A DNA stretch of 64,000 nucleotides from Platanthera guangdongensis (Eukaryota > Streptophyta > Magnoliopsida > Asparagales > Orchidaceae). The notes under the pieces are model-generated. The model was given only the letters and a program-made list of their open reading frames with translations, was not told the DNA's origin and ran no database searches. The stretch lies in contig CM077163.1 in assembly GCA_039583875.1 (NCBI GenBank), positions 233,732,646 through 233,796,645 on the forward strand. The letters run 5' to 3'. This document shows, piece by piece, positions 34,606-46,900 of this stretch (the first letter of the stretch is position 1; each line of letters begins with the position of its first letter). The position numbers were made by a program, and so were the translations under genes.

Positions 34606-35754
34606 GTGACTTGGAGTGGTGCTGGGCAGTCGGAGCCCCAGTGTTCTGATGAGAGTACGACACCAGCTGAGGTGCCTACACCTCCCCCTTCTGCGGAAAT
34701 TGTCTGCTTAGTTGCTGAGGCCCTGTTTGCGATGATTTAAACACAGCCTACTGGACAGGCGCAAGGGCAAGCGCAGCCGGCAGTGGTGGTAGAATAGGTT
34801 GCTGCGAGGCCAGAACCTGTTGCGGCTGTGGATCCTCGAGCAACTGAAAGGCAGTTGAAGCAACTTATGAGCTTCAATCCGCCGACATTTACGGGTGTGG
34901 GATCCCCTACGCAGGCGGAGGACTGGTTGTCGCGCATCAAGCGTATCTTGACGGCGATCAGGACGGAGGAAGATCAGAAGGTCACCTTGGCCACCTTCTT
35001 ATTGGAAGGAGAGGCACGACTATGGTGGGACGAGATCGAGTTACACCACTTAGCGGGCATGCAGTTAACACAAGTGTCGATTGAGGAGTTCTCGCGACTA
35101 TTCCTGTCCAAGCACCTACCAGCAGCACATCGCATTGCCATGGAAAATGAGTTCCAACGGCTAACGCAAGGAGAAGGTAGTGTGGAGACGTACCTGCATG
35201 AGTTCACACGGTTGGGATGGTATGCGGTCTCCATTTTCGCTGATGAGCAGCAGAAAACCAATTGGTTCTATGAAAGATTGCTGGACGATTTGCGATTCCT
35301 GCTTTCGAGTTCAGTGAACCAAAGGTTCCAGGCATTGGTTGATAATGCGTGCGCGCTGGAGAAAGACATGAAAAGGGTGCAAGGAAAGAGGGCCTTGGCT
35401 GTAATAAAGCCAGAGTTCAAAGTGCCTCGACCTGGGAAATCGTATTATAAAAAGAAATGTGGCAAGAGGTCCAAGTCGTCTGGACAAGCTCCTTCTACGG
35501 TTGCGTCGGGTGCAACATCGGGGTCCACTGCGAGGCCAGAGACTCGTACTTGCTTTACTTATGGAAAAGTGGGGCATATAGCCTGTGATTGTCGGGTTGG
35601 TCCGCCAAAGGGAGAAAAGAAGGCGGGAGCGTCTTATGCTGAGAAGGTAAAGGCTGTGGTGACGTCCTCTGCATCCCAGGCGCAGCCCCAAGTCTACAAC
35701 CTTGGCCTGCAGGAGGACATAAAGCAATGTGACGTCGTCACAGGTACGATTTAA
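34606..35754 (+). pseudogene. gag: Tekay-2 Gag
   Basis: Homologue of Tekay-1 gag, beginning at GTG right after a conserved CTATAG acceptor. In-frame stops at 34738-34740 and 34795-34797 interrupt the N-terminal linker; from 34828 the frame is open through the capsid core (RQLKQLMSFNPPTFTGVG, GEARLWWDEIELHHLAGMQL). The knuckle reads CFTYGKVGHIACDC: the second cysteine is tyrosine, so zinc binding is probably lost. It ends at TAA 35752-35754, right after the conserved ACAG/GTACG donor-like site. Confidence 0.88.
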
Positions 35755-35845
35755 GTTATTAATTGCTTTTCTTATTGTATGCTTTGTGTGTAGCTTGTGT
35801 GTGATATGGTTGCCACATGCTTTGTTATGATTCTGAACACATTGG

Positions 35846-38800
35846 CGAGAGCACTATTTGATACGGGTGCTTCGCATTCATTTCTATCTAAGGACTTCGT
35901 AGCTCAAATTGGAGTACCTAGTCATGTGAAGGCAGATAGCATATGAGTGTTACTACCGAATGACTGTTTAATGCTTGCGGATAGGGCTTATGATGTGGAG
36001 GTTCAAATTGGAAGTCAGAATTTCTGTTTGACTGCATCTGTACTGCCGATATCGGAATTTGATGTGATTTTTGGTATGGACTGGCTCGCAGAGCAGCGTG
36101 CCTTGATTGATTGCCAGTCCAAAGAGATCACATTGGGCCAGAATACCGAGCATGTGACTAAGTTCGCTGGTATGCGAGGAGTGAGTGGGACCTTGATGTC
36201 TGCACTCCAAGTCGTCAATGTTGTTCGGAAGGGCGCAGAGTTATACTTCACGTTGATTCAGGATGTTGAGCCAAAGGCCAATGTGAGTGATATTCCGGTT
36301 GTATCGGAGTTTGAGGATGTGTTTCCTAAGGATCTTCCTGGGTTACCACCCCAGTGGGAGATCGACTTCACGATTGAGTTGGTGCTAGGTGCGAAACCTG
36401 CGGCCCGCTCGCCATATTGCATCGCGCCAAAGACAATGGCTGAATTGAAAGTCCAATTGCAAGAGTTGCTGGAGCAGGGATATATACGCCCAAATATGTC
36501 ACCTTGGAGCGCACCTGTTCTGTTTGTGAAAAAGAAGGACGGTGGTTTGCGATTATGTATTGACCACCATGAATTGAATAAGCTGACAGAGAAGAATAAA
36601 TATCTAATTCCACGGATAGATGAATTGTTCGATCAGCTAGTGTGATCAACCATTTATTCCAAATTGGATTTGAAATCTGGATATTACCAGTTGAGAATTC
36701 GGGAAGGTGACATTCCAAAGACCGCATTTGGAACATGCTATGGGCATTATGAGTTCACGGTAATGCCATTTGGGCTATGCAATGTGCCATTGGTATTCAT
36801 GGACCTGATGCACCGAACGTTCCGAGAGTACTTGGACTTGTTTGTGATTGTATTCATTGATGATATTTTGGTGTACTCTCAATTTGAAGCTGATCATGCA
36901 AACCACTTACGGTTGGTGTTGCATACCTTGCGAAGGAATAAGCTATACGCCAAGTTCTCAAAGTGTGAGTTTGGCTGTCGTCAGTGTCTTTTCTTGGCCA
37001 TGTGGTAAGTGGAGAAGGCATAGCAGTGGATCCGTCAAAGATAAGAGCCATTCAGGAGTGGCCGGTATTGTCTTTGGTGGCCGAAGTCAGGAGTTTCCTT
37101 GGACTGACAGGCTACTATAAACGGTTTGTTGAAAACTTCTCGCGGATCGCTTTGCCTCTGACCACACTGACGCGAAAGGATCAGAAGTTCGTTTGGACAC
37201 CGGAGTGTGCGCGAGCTTTTGAAGAGCTAAAGAGTCGGTTGACCACGGCGCATGTGTTAACATCGCCATGTGGTACCGACAGATATGAGATCTATAGTGA
37301 TGCTTCAGGAAGCGGCTTAGGCTGCATTCTTTTGCAATTTGGGAAAGTGATTGCTTATGGCTCACGCCAGTTGAAAGTGCATGAGCGAAATTATCCCATC
37401 CACGACTTGGAGTTTGCGGCGGTGATCTTTGCACTGAAGTTATGGCGACATTATCTTTATGGCATAAAAGTGGATATCTTTACGGACCATAAGAGCCTAA
37501 AGTACTTGTTGGAGCAGAAGGATCTGAATATGCGACAACAAAGGTGGTTGGAGTTCCTTGGGGACTACACCTTTGAGATTCATTATACTCCCGGAAGGGA
37601 AACGTGGTCATTGATGCCTTGAGTCGGAGGACTCCGTCGAGGGAAAATTGGTTGCAGATGTATGATGAGCGTCTGATCCAGGAGTTTGAAGTGTTAGAGA
37701 TTTCTTGTGTTGACAAGGATTCCACAGCCGATGCATGCTTGAACTAGACGGAGGTGCAGTATGACCTTGCGGATAGGATTCGACGAGCAACGGAGCTGGA
37801 CGAAAGTCTCCAACGCTATGCAAAAGATGGGCTGGATGGCCAATTCTCCTGGGATGACGGCCTTTTGCGGAAAGAGGGCCGTTTGTGCGTCCCAAATATT
37901 GTGAAGTTGCGAGAAGAGTTGATGTACGAAACTCACATTACGAAGTACTCAAATCACCCCGGGAGCACAAAGATGTTCATGGACATGAAGAAGCTGTCCT
38001 GGTGGCCAGGACTAAAGAAAGATATCGCTCATTATATGGCTAAATGTCATACTTGTGCTTTGGTTAAGACGGAATACCCGAAGCCTGGCGGTTTCTTGAA
38101 GTCATTGCCGATTGCGGAATGGAAGTTCGATGATATTTCAATGGATTTCGTGCACGGGTTGCCGCGATCTCAACGCGGGAATGATTCAATCTGGGTGATT
38201 GTAGACCGGTTGACGAAAGTGACGCACTTTCTTCCGAACAAGCGGGACGATCCAGTGGAAAGTTTGGCAAAACTCTATGTTGAACAGATTGTATGACTAC
38301 ACGGTGTTCCTCATAGCATCGTAAGTGATCGTGATGGGTGATTTACATCGAATGATTGGAGTCTAGTCCATCAGCTGTTGGGCACGAAGTTGACGTTCAG
38401 TACGTCCTTTCATCCCCAAACGGATGGCCAAACTGAGAGGACCAACAAAACAATGGAGGATATGCTCCGAATGTGCGCCTTGGACTTTGGTAAGAGATGG
38501 GGAAGATCATCTCTATATGGTGGAGTTTGCCTACAACAACAGCTACCAAGCAAGCATCGGTATGACACCGTTTGAAGCTCTGTATGGTCAGAAGTGTCGT
38601 ACACCATTAGCTTGGGCAGAAGCAGGCGAATCCAAACTGTATAAGCGTAAAGAAGTCGATGAAGTTAACTTGATGATACACACTATTCGAGAGAGGCTAC
38701 TGATAGCCCAGATCGACAAGCGAAGTACTACAACACCAAGAACTGGAACATGGAGTTTAATGTGGGCGATTGGGTATATTTGAAGATCAAACCCTTCAAA

Positions 38801-39182
38801 GGGGTGTCTAGGATTCAGTGTCTGAAAAAGTTGAGTCTGAGATATCTTGGTCCGTTTGAAGTAGTGGAACGAATTAGGGAAGCTGCATATCAGCTAGCTC
38901 TTTCGGCAGAATTGAGTGGATTATATGATGCGTTTCACATCTCGGTGCTTCGAAAAGCCATCAAAGATCAAGCTCAAGTGATCGAGAATGATCGTGTGCC
39001 GGTGGAGTATGGGCTAACGACAAAGGTTAGACTCCATTTGGATCGAGGATCGAGCCGATAAACAGTTGCGGAACAAGACAATCAGGATGGCCAAAGTCCG
39101 GTGGGACAATTGTGGCCATGAGGAGCTAACATGGGAGCGAGAGTAGACCATGCGAGCTAAATTTCCCGAGCTATTTGTGTAA
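35846..39182 (+). pseudogene. pol: Tekay-2 Pol with chromodomain
   Basis: Protease is marked by [13 protein letters not shown] near 35850 and an early TGA at 35944-35946. RT runs through [15 protein letters not shown] to [12 protein letters not shown] (about 36851-36880) with a TGA at 36643-36645 and a frame change near 36990. RNase H follows ([29 protein letters not shown]) with a break near 37610. Integrase shows [22 protein letters not shown] and [12 protein letters not shown], with stops at 38294-38296 and 38339-38341 and a frame change near 38500. The end has VYLKIKPFKGVSR and a chromodomain-like KVRWDNCGHEELTWERE followed by a stop. The gene is dead but all domains are recognisable. Confidence 0.9.
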
Positions 39183-39261
39183 ACTGTTATGCAGTGTGTG
39201 TCAAGGTGTATTAAACTTTGGTGAAGTTATAACATCTTGTTTTGATTTCCTTACTGTGTGT

Positions 39262-39299
39262 AAATTTCGGGACGAAATTTATTGTAAGGAGGGGAGGGT
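39262..39299 (+). other. Palindrome and polypurine tract of Tekay-2
   Basis: AAATTTCGGGACGAAATTT forms a hairpin, followed by TTGTAAGGAGGGGAGGGT up to the 3' LTR. Confidence 0.75.
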
Positions 39300-41714
39300 T
39301 GTAATACCCCAAATCCAAAGATTGGGTTCTAGTTGAGTGATACGGCCTGGGACACGGGCGTATCCCAGGTCGTGTCCTGCTCTGTATGGCTGAGCAGCCT
39401 GTCGAGTGCTCGACGAACTGCACTCGACGAGTTCTCGAGATGGAACACGCCCTGCGACACGGGCGTGTCAGAGGGCATGTCCCCCTCTGGTCAACGAACT
39501 TCGCTCGACGAAGAGCACGATGGAGGCGTGTCTGCTGCCGTGTAAGGGCACATGGCCTGTGACAGCTGTCACATGGCCGTGTCCTTTTCTGGATTTGGCC
39601 AGGGCAGTGAGGCCTTGTGAACACGGGCAGGACACGGGTGTATCTCTGGGCACACGACCTGGTGAACATGAGCAGGATACGGGTGTGTCTCTGGGCACAC
39701 GGCCTGTGACACGGGCGTGTCACTTGGTCGTGTCTTGCTCGGGTTGAGATGGGTGTGTACCACCTGAGGTACACGGTCGCAGACACGGGAGTGTCTGAAG
39801 GCATGTAACATCACACGGCCTGTGATACAGGCGTATCATACGGCCGTGTACTGTTCTGGATGATTCGGTTGTGTGCCGCTTAAGGTACACGGCCTGTGAC
39901 ACGGGCGTGTCACAGGCCGTGTCAGCCAAAAATTAGGCTTTTGTGGCAAAATTGTGGTCGTCCATTTTCTTCAGCTGGGATCTGATGGCTTAGGCTCCTC
40001 CCTGTTGCTTTAAGGCCAAAAAAGAGATGAAATATCTCATTATTCACTTGGCCACTCTCTTTCTAAGGGAGATAGAGAGAAGGGAGAGCAAGGAGGAGGA
40101 GGAGGAAATGAGCCGGCCACCTGTGGAGCTGCTGAGGTCCGATTCGAGATCCGAGACCAGCATTGTGGAGGCAAGGCCGCTGCGGTGTTTTCCAGCCTGC
40201 TAGAATTCCATGGCTCCAAAGAGGTCGTCAAGGGTAACGATCTTCCTTCTTGGACATGTGAAGTCCTTCCTTTTTGGCATGTGCATGGATTTCCCCACCA
40301 GAGGGTGGATTGTGAAGGGAATTCCTTGGGTTGATTCTTGGAATCCCCACTAGTGTTGCATATAGATCCGGAAATGGAGTACGAAATAGACATGCTGTAT
40401 GAAGCTCATCTGGACAGGTTGGTCTGGATTGGTGATGTTGCATTTACACACCGGAGATGACTCCGTGGTTAAACGTGTAGTTTATGGAGTCGATGGGTTG
40501 GACCTGTGAAGGGTAGTAGCAGGAAGTACTCAAGTGGTAGTCCAGGAAAAGACCCTGTGATGCTTGTGATGCTTGATGGTTGTGCATGTGAAGGGTAGTA
40601 GCAGGAAGTACTAGATTGGAAGTCCAGGAAAATACCCTCACGTGTTTGTGATGTATGCTATGAATGTATGGTTAAGACTAGGGATGGAAAATGAGTTCTG
40701 TCGATAACGCGGGGCGTGACACCTAGCTAACCTATGAATGTGAAGCCAGTCCCTCGGGGATGGTATGGCTATGTGCGAGCTTGGAAAGTTCTTAAAAAGG
40801 CTTTATACCAAACAGGTAAGGTGAAACCGACCCGCACCTTTTATTTAGCCGCGAGTACGTTGGTATTTGGTGATGGCAAGGCGACTTGAGCAACGAGGGT
40901 GGTTGATTCGACCTGCATTATGTCTGTCCGACTTGAAGACCTGAAAGTGCGGTCTGTTGGAGCGCATAACGAGAGTCTTAGGCCTGCGCGCCACTAAGAC
41001 CAAAGTCTCCGGCTGAGTGCCATGGAGTAAAATGCTCAATTTTACCATTGGGTTTCAGCCCTGATATGATGGTGGGACCTTGGTACGCCAGTACACCAAG
41101 AATATGCCCTGAGTGTACGGATCGTCGGGCCATATGGCTGACAGTTGTGATGGAATGTTTGTGCGTGAGAGCACAATGTGTGATGTCTATATATTTGCAT
41201 ATGAATGACTCTGCCTGCAGGGAAGGAATACCACTACCCTGGGAAAGGGGGTAGGGTCATTATAAATTGGTCATCTGAATGCTGACCGTTGTCCTGTTTG
41301 CCACCGTTGGGTGGGCTGTCCTTATACATGTGCTGGAGAGCCGAGCGGGACATATAAAGGCTGAAGTCCCAGCTGCTGCTGCTCCTAGCCCTTGAAGGCT
41401 AAGCTGAAAAATATTATGTTTTGTTCATGTGTGGCCGGCCCGCGGGCCGATGTTGGGAAGCCACTCTTGTAAAGAGCAACTGTAAGGCCATAAGGCCAAA
41501 TGATATTGTATTTAATGTACATTCGGTGTTTATATTAGTGGACATTCATGGTTGGAGTTCAGTATTTCTATTAAAACTTCCGCTAGAATGCTATGAGTTA
41601 GGATGCGCAACTCTGATATTAACCCGTGACTTCGCCGCCTATTTTGTGGCATATGGTGTGGGGCCCCGACCAGACCTTCTATTATATGCTATATGAACGG
41701 ATGGAGTCGTTACA
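39300..41714 (+). repeat. Tekay-2 3' LTR
   Basis: 2,415 bp. Hairpin array at about 39344-39925. The hairpin at 39893-39916 has perfect arms CCTGTGACAC and GTGTCACAGG, whereas the same unit in the 5' LTR has decayed to mostly wobble-compatible pairs. The gag first exon homologue is intact at 40210-40233: ATG, encoding MAPKRSSR, then GTAACG. Confidence 0.9.
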
Positions 41715-43972
41715 ACCTGTACAAAAAACAACACAATAGAGTACACACAGATTTATAGTGGTTCCTCAATCTTTGGGTACATCCACTCTCCTCCCACCTT
41801 GCCAACTTCTGTTGGTCAAGGTACTTCTCCAAAACAATGATCCAAAGAGCTTACACCTCAGATCCTTCAGGATATCTCAGTCTCCTCCAAGACTTACAGC
41901 TCAGGCACTAGTCCCTACAACTCAGTGATTGAAAGATTACCTACCTGAAGCCCAAAGGCCCTACAACTCAGGCTGGTAGGATAGCCCTACCTTAGATCCA
42001 AAATGATCCTATAGCTCAGGCACAAGTGCCCTACCACTCAGTGATCAACTGAGCACCTACCTTAGAGCAAGTTTGCTCCTACCTCTCAGATCCACAAAGG
42101 ATCCTACAAAATGGAAGTGTGTTGTTGAGGTTCTTGATTTGACACAAGGAATTCCTCTGTGCCAATATACCTTGACTGAGTTAGACCTAACCCAACTTTG
42201 ACACCTGGAATGTTTTCCTGAGTCTTCTTTTCTGGACTAAGAACACCTTAGCACCAACTACTTCACAGCAACAAGTATATCTACTTGAGCTGGAAGTGAC
42301 TTGCAGAACACTGTTTGCCCCTTTCTGAACTGAACCAAAAGCTCAGCCCTCTCTTCTTCACAACAACAATGATGTAGATGCTTTGACTTATGCTGGAAGC
42401 AACTTGCAGATTAGCTTCTCTGCACCTTTCTGAACTGAGTCAACTGCTCAGCCCTATCTTCTTCTGCACAGCTCCCTAAGAGAATGTTCTTTGGGATTTG
42501 TTGGCTAGATCTGTGAAGCACCTGTAGCAAGGGTCGGCCCTAGTTGCTATCTCTTTCTCAGCGAATCACCCTGAGCTTGCTAGGTGGTGCAGATGAAGAT
42601 GGCACCAACAATCTTGTTGTTGAATATGTTGATATCAACAACTAACTTGATATGCCTCTAGAATTACTTGTCTTGGGCTCTTTGTTCTTCAGCCAAACCC
42701 ACAACAATGGAGATTGGGAAGAACTACTGTAACGGTTGCTCTTTCTGTAAAGTGCTTCTCCTTTATTTAATGTAACCCAACGGCTCTTTTAGCAGTGGGT
42801 CTCACTCCATTAATGTTGGCTGCATCCTTGCTTTAACGCCTAACTATTGTACAGTAGGCCTGCGGCGCCTTTTGTCATGTACTGTGGCTTTGCCGCTCAC
42901 AATTTGAATATGGTTGACTTTTTTGAGTTGCTGACATCAGCACCTGAAAACTTAGTCAAAATTCAAGCATCAGCAGTATAGGCACTGAGTGAATGTGCCT
43001 CACTTAACGCCAAAGTACTTAGACAGTTCTGTCTATCTAGGCGTTGACAGTGTTGGGTGAGTAAAGCTCACTCAATGCTTTTTGCCTTAACCCTTTCTAC
43101 AGGCTCTTCTGTATGCATGGCGTTGAGAGCATTGAGTGAACATACTTCACTCAACGCCTTGTTCCTTTACTACATTCTGTATTTTAGGTATTGAGAGCGT
43201 TGAGTGAACATGCCTCACTCAATGCTTTCTGCCTTAGCCATTTCTGCTTCTTCCGCATCTTAAGCATTGAGAGCATTGAGTGAGCATGCCTCACTCAATG
43301 CTTTTTTGCTTTAACTAATTCTGTATTATGGCGTTGAGAGCGTTGAGTGAGAATGCCTCACTCAATGCTTCTTGTCTTAGCCAGATTTTCTGATTCAAAA
43401 TTCAGTTTGAGTTCGACGAACTCAGAAAATAGTTCGACAAACTCTGAGCTCAGCTCGACGAATAAGTAAAAACTCAGTTCGACGAACTCTGAACTTAGCT
43501 ATTCAACAATGGTGAAGCTAAGGCGTTGAGTGAGTGAGCTACACTCAACGCCTGTGGACTTTGGACACATTTCAGCTCATTTCTCTTTAGGCTTTGACTG
43601 TATTAGCCTGACTCACAACCTTTTGTTGTATGACATTGAGTGAGTTGACTTCACTCAACGCCTGTAGACTTGGGCACATTCTAAGCTTACCACTTCATGG
43701 TTTTGATTAAACAGGCTTCACTCAGTGCTATACGTCATCTGGCGTTGAGTGAATGATCTTCACTCAACGCCTATGAACTTAGACAATTTTCTGTCTTTCC
43801 ACCAATTAGGTAAGCACTTACCTGACTTAGCCACTTAGGTTATCTATCTCATCATTGCTACTAGGACATCCTGTAATCATTAAACTTGAACACAAGTTAT
43901 ATCACCATATATGTATGCATTGTTTGATAGGCCTTCTTCAAATCCAGGACATTGGGATCAATGGACCCAACA
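41715..43972 (-). repeat. Sirevirus-like 5' LTR, distal part
   Basis: Resumes with the second ACCTG and matches 25350-27561. It ends GACCCAACA at 43972, the TG start of the LTR on the minus strand. Palindromic modules lie at about 42981-43771. No coding region is recognised. Confidence 0.8.
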
Positions 43973-46900
43973 TGACTAGCCAGCAAGTCTCTTTTACCCT
44001 GGATAATATGACAGTACCTATTTCCTTTGTGCTTCGCTGAAGTGATTTCATTCCTCCACCTCCATAACCCTATTGGGTCCCCTCTCCTCTCCTTTCAGTA
44101 CGTCGAACCTTCACTAGCGCTCTCGAGTTATCCCTACGGATCACCTCTCCTAGTTAGTTGTATAGAGGTCATAGGTTGCATGCGCGGATAGAGTTTGAGT
44201 TGTGCATGCTATCGGTGCGGATGAGGGAATGCGGTCTAGAGTGTCCAGTCTTAAGCTAAGCCCCTTCTAAGCCAGCTCTTCGCTCTACTATTCATTCTAC
44301 TTGCCCAGGGGTTTTGAGTTCCTGTTGGATGTGGTTTCCATAAAATTTTCTTACATTCCCTAAAAGTATGAAAAGAAGAAAGTGCATCAAATTGGGGTGC
44401 TAAATTCCTTCAATAGCAAGCATGTATTGGAAAGCCAGGTGGAAGAGAAGATTTCTGGTGGGTTTCACTCTTCCCCATCTGATTCAAAAGCCTTTCCAGC
44501 TGCAAGAAGGTGAGGGCAAACCAACTTGAAGTGAGAAAGCTAGTTCTCTTTTGGTGGGGTCGACTGAAAGGAGACCAAACGAGACCAGTCCCATATCTCC
44601 TCGTGATCTAGTTGGTTTTCAAGCCTTTACTTGAAGAATCTCCTGAAAAGGAAGTCAAATCCAATTTCACCAGTGTGTAAGTAACCCCTTGAAAGCCAGT
44701 TAGGTAAAAAAAGGTTCACAAAGATCTAGTGCAAGGGTCAAGTGCAAAAGGCTCTTTCTTTGGGCGGAGGCTTCTCATCAACTGAATCTTACTAGAAGAG
44801 CAGGAAAGAAGACACAAATTCTGAACTATGTTCTATTCTGAGAAGGAAGATATGTCAAGGCATGTTCGTCAGGATATAAATTTCAGCATCGGTTATGAAA
44901 TTGATAGACCAAGCAAGGCCCAGAGGCATAGTTACAAGCTCCGCTTTTGAAGCACATGCAAAGGCTGAAAAAGGTTCTTTAAGGTGAGTTTCATCCGCTT
45001 AAGTGAATCGACATGGTAGTTCGCCGGGAAGAGATGCTGACACAGACAGATAGTTGTAGTGGAAATTCTCGGCGACGACTAGCTGAACAACTACGATAGG
45101 ATTCGCCAAAGCAGATGAGACTAAGTAGGAGCACTCATTTCTCGAAGCCATAGTCATTCAACAACAAAATCTTTCCGTGTATCCGTAGATCAATCATTCA
45201 TTCCAAATGACATATTCATGTATATGGTTATTAACCTGCTTCTATCGTAGACATTTGCCATGTCTAAGTGAAGAGCTTCTGGTAAGGTATTAAAGGAGCG
45301 GTTCTCTAGATTCAATTCCTGCATATGATGGTGCCCGACCTGTTTGTCATGCTAGGAGGGACGAATGCTTTCTATCGAGTGACCGTTTATTTCTCGATCA
45401 ATGTATGGAATCTTTCTGAAAATACAAGAAGGCGTAGCCTAAAGGAAAGGGCTAGCCCCGTGCTCTTTTTCAATCGTCGGCATATCAAAGAGTCAATCAC
45501 TTTTTGGAGACAAGAAAAAACTTTCTGCGGCATGTATAGAAAACGGTGCTTTCGGCCCCCTCATTCTTTACTAGTTGAAAGATGCCCTCTTTCAGAGCCT
45601 TGGCTTGGAGCTTAGTCTCAATCTAGATCTTAGTACTCCCTATCTGGGTGTTGTAATTTAGTAGCGTACTTTTCCAGGCTTGACATACCCAGTCTGGCTT
45701 CATATTCCTTCTGGATGAGTTCTGTAGCAAGCTGACGGATTCTGCTACTTCTTCTCTTCTATATAAGTGAATATGAGAGAACTTCTTCTTCTATCCTAAG
45801 AGCGTCTATTTCAAAGAGAGCACCGGATCTTGCATGAATGCGCACATCTCAAATCATGCGCCTTGGATAGCATTAAAGCATCATACACACTAAGGAGAGA
45901 CGAGATTGAAATGCGAGACAACATTCTAGACGACGGGTTTCGGCTCCTTTGGCAAGCTTGATGGAGGTGGAATTGGCTTAGGCAACGAGGGAGAGGCTCA
46001 ACTTTAGTATGAGCAGAGCCGATATAGATTTCTCTTTCTTCTGATGCGGCTCGGCGCTTCCGCTGAATTTCCTCCTTTTTCACATGTTTAGAAAGCTGGT
46101 CGGGGATCTTACCATGTTTCCCACGGGGCGGTTCCTCTATCAACATTGCAGCTTCATTAGCAAACAAGAGGGGTTCGTCATCGCTATCACCCAACTCATG
46201 TGCTGCCGTGTCTAATTCTGAGGACGCTCCTTCATAGGTGGTAATGTGGCAGGCGGAATACTGGAGGTGGAGGTCCCGGTTCAACAAAAGGGTGTAACTT
46301 GGGGACTGCGCAAAAGCGTTCTTGCCACAGATTGTAGAAAGAATCTGGTATCTCACTAACTAGTCCATGCCAAGATAGTAGAGGGGAATATATAGGGAGA
46401 TAGAGGAAGAAATCCATACCGAGATACGCTTTGGTTTTTATGCTTTGACCTTGCTCATATATCAAGGCTGAGTCTCACTCCTTATGTCTCGGAAAGACAG
46501 ATGTGCTTTTTGATACACTGGACGGACCTACGGGGCGGTGACTAACCCACAGGACCAGAGATGAGATAGAGACAATGATTTGTCAAAGACACTGTGCTCG
46601 AATCAAGGAAATCAACTGTGCCTGAGAAGAAAGAAATAGATTTTGAACATCCCTTAAGTTAAGAGATAGGGGGTACGCTGAACTTCAAGTGTGAAGGGGC
46701 GAGGCTGGTCACAAACAACAAAGCTTATGAATGAGCGACTTACTCTTATGTGTCCTAAGCTTGAGAAATCCTTTCCACGCACTCCGTGCACGAATTCAAA
46801 GCATTTCACCAAAACAGACGCCATGGGGACCTTAGCTTTCCCAGTCATGTCAATCATTGCGCTAAACACTAAAGCGAACAACGAATGGGAATATCATCAA

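Larger units (their letters stand above)
31981..41714 (+). mobile_element. Tekay-2: decayed gypsy chromovirus nested in the Sirevirus-like LTR
   Basis: This 9.7-kb relative of Tekay-1 has LTRs of 2,406 and 2,415 bp beginning TGTAA and ending GTTACA, an initiator tRNA-Met primer site, gag, pol in standard order, a chromodomain and a purine tract. It has many premature stops and frame changes, including two in the gag N-terminus and several in pol. The LTRs differ by many substitutions. It is clearly older than Tekay-1 yet keeps a perfect target duplication. Confidence 0.92.
25207..43972 (-). mobile_element. Sirevirus-like LTR element without visible pol, split by Tekay-2
   Basis: Long LTRs (about 2.35-2.4 kb) at 25207-27561 and 31831-43972, the latter interrupted by Tekay-2, bound only about 4.3 kb of internal DNA. 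The minus-strand LTR starts TGTTGGG and ends in TTTCA. Near-duplicated target bases GGACT and TGACT flank it. Inside are a decayed primer site, gag with a CCHC knuckle, a separate reading frame further downstream, and several TTGAGGGGGA purine tracts. Multiple purine tracts and palindromic LTR modules are reported features of Sireviruses. No protease, RT, RNase H or integrase was found, so it appears non-autonomous or internally deleted. Confidence 0.75.
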
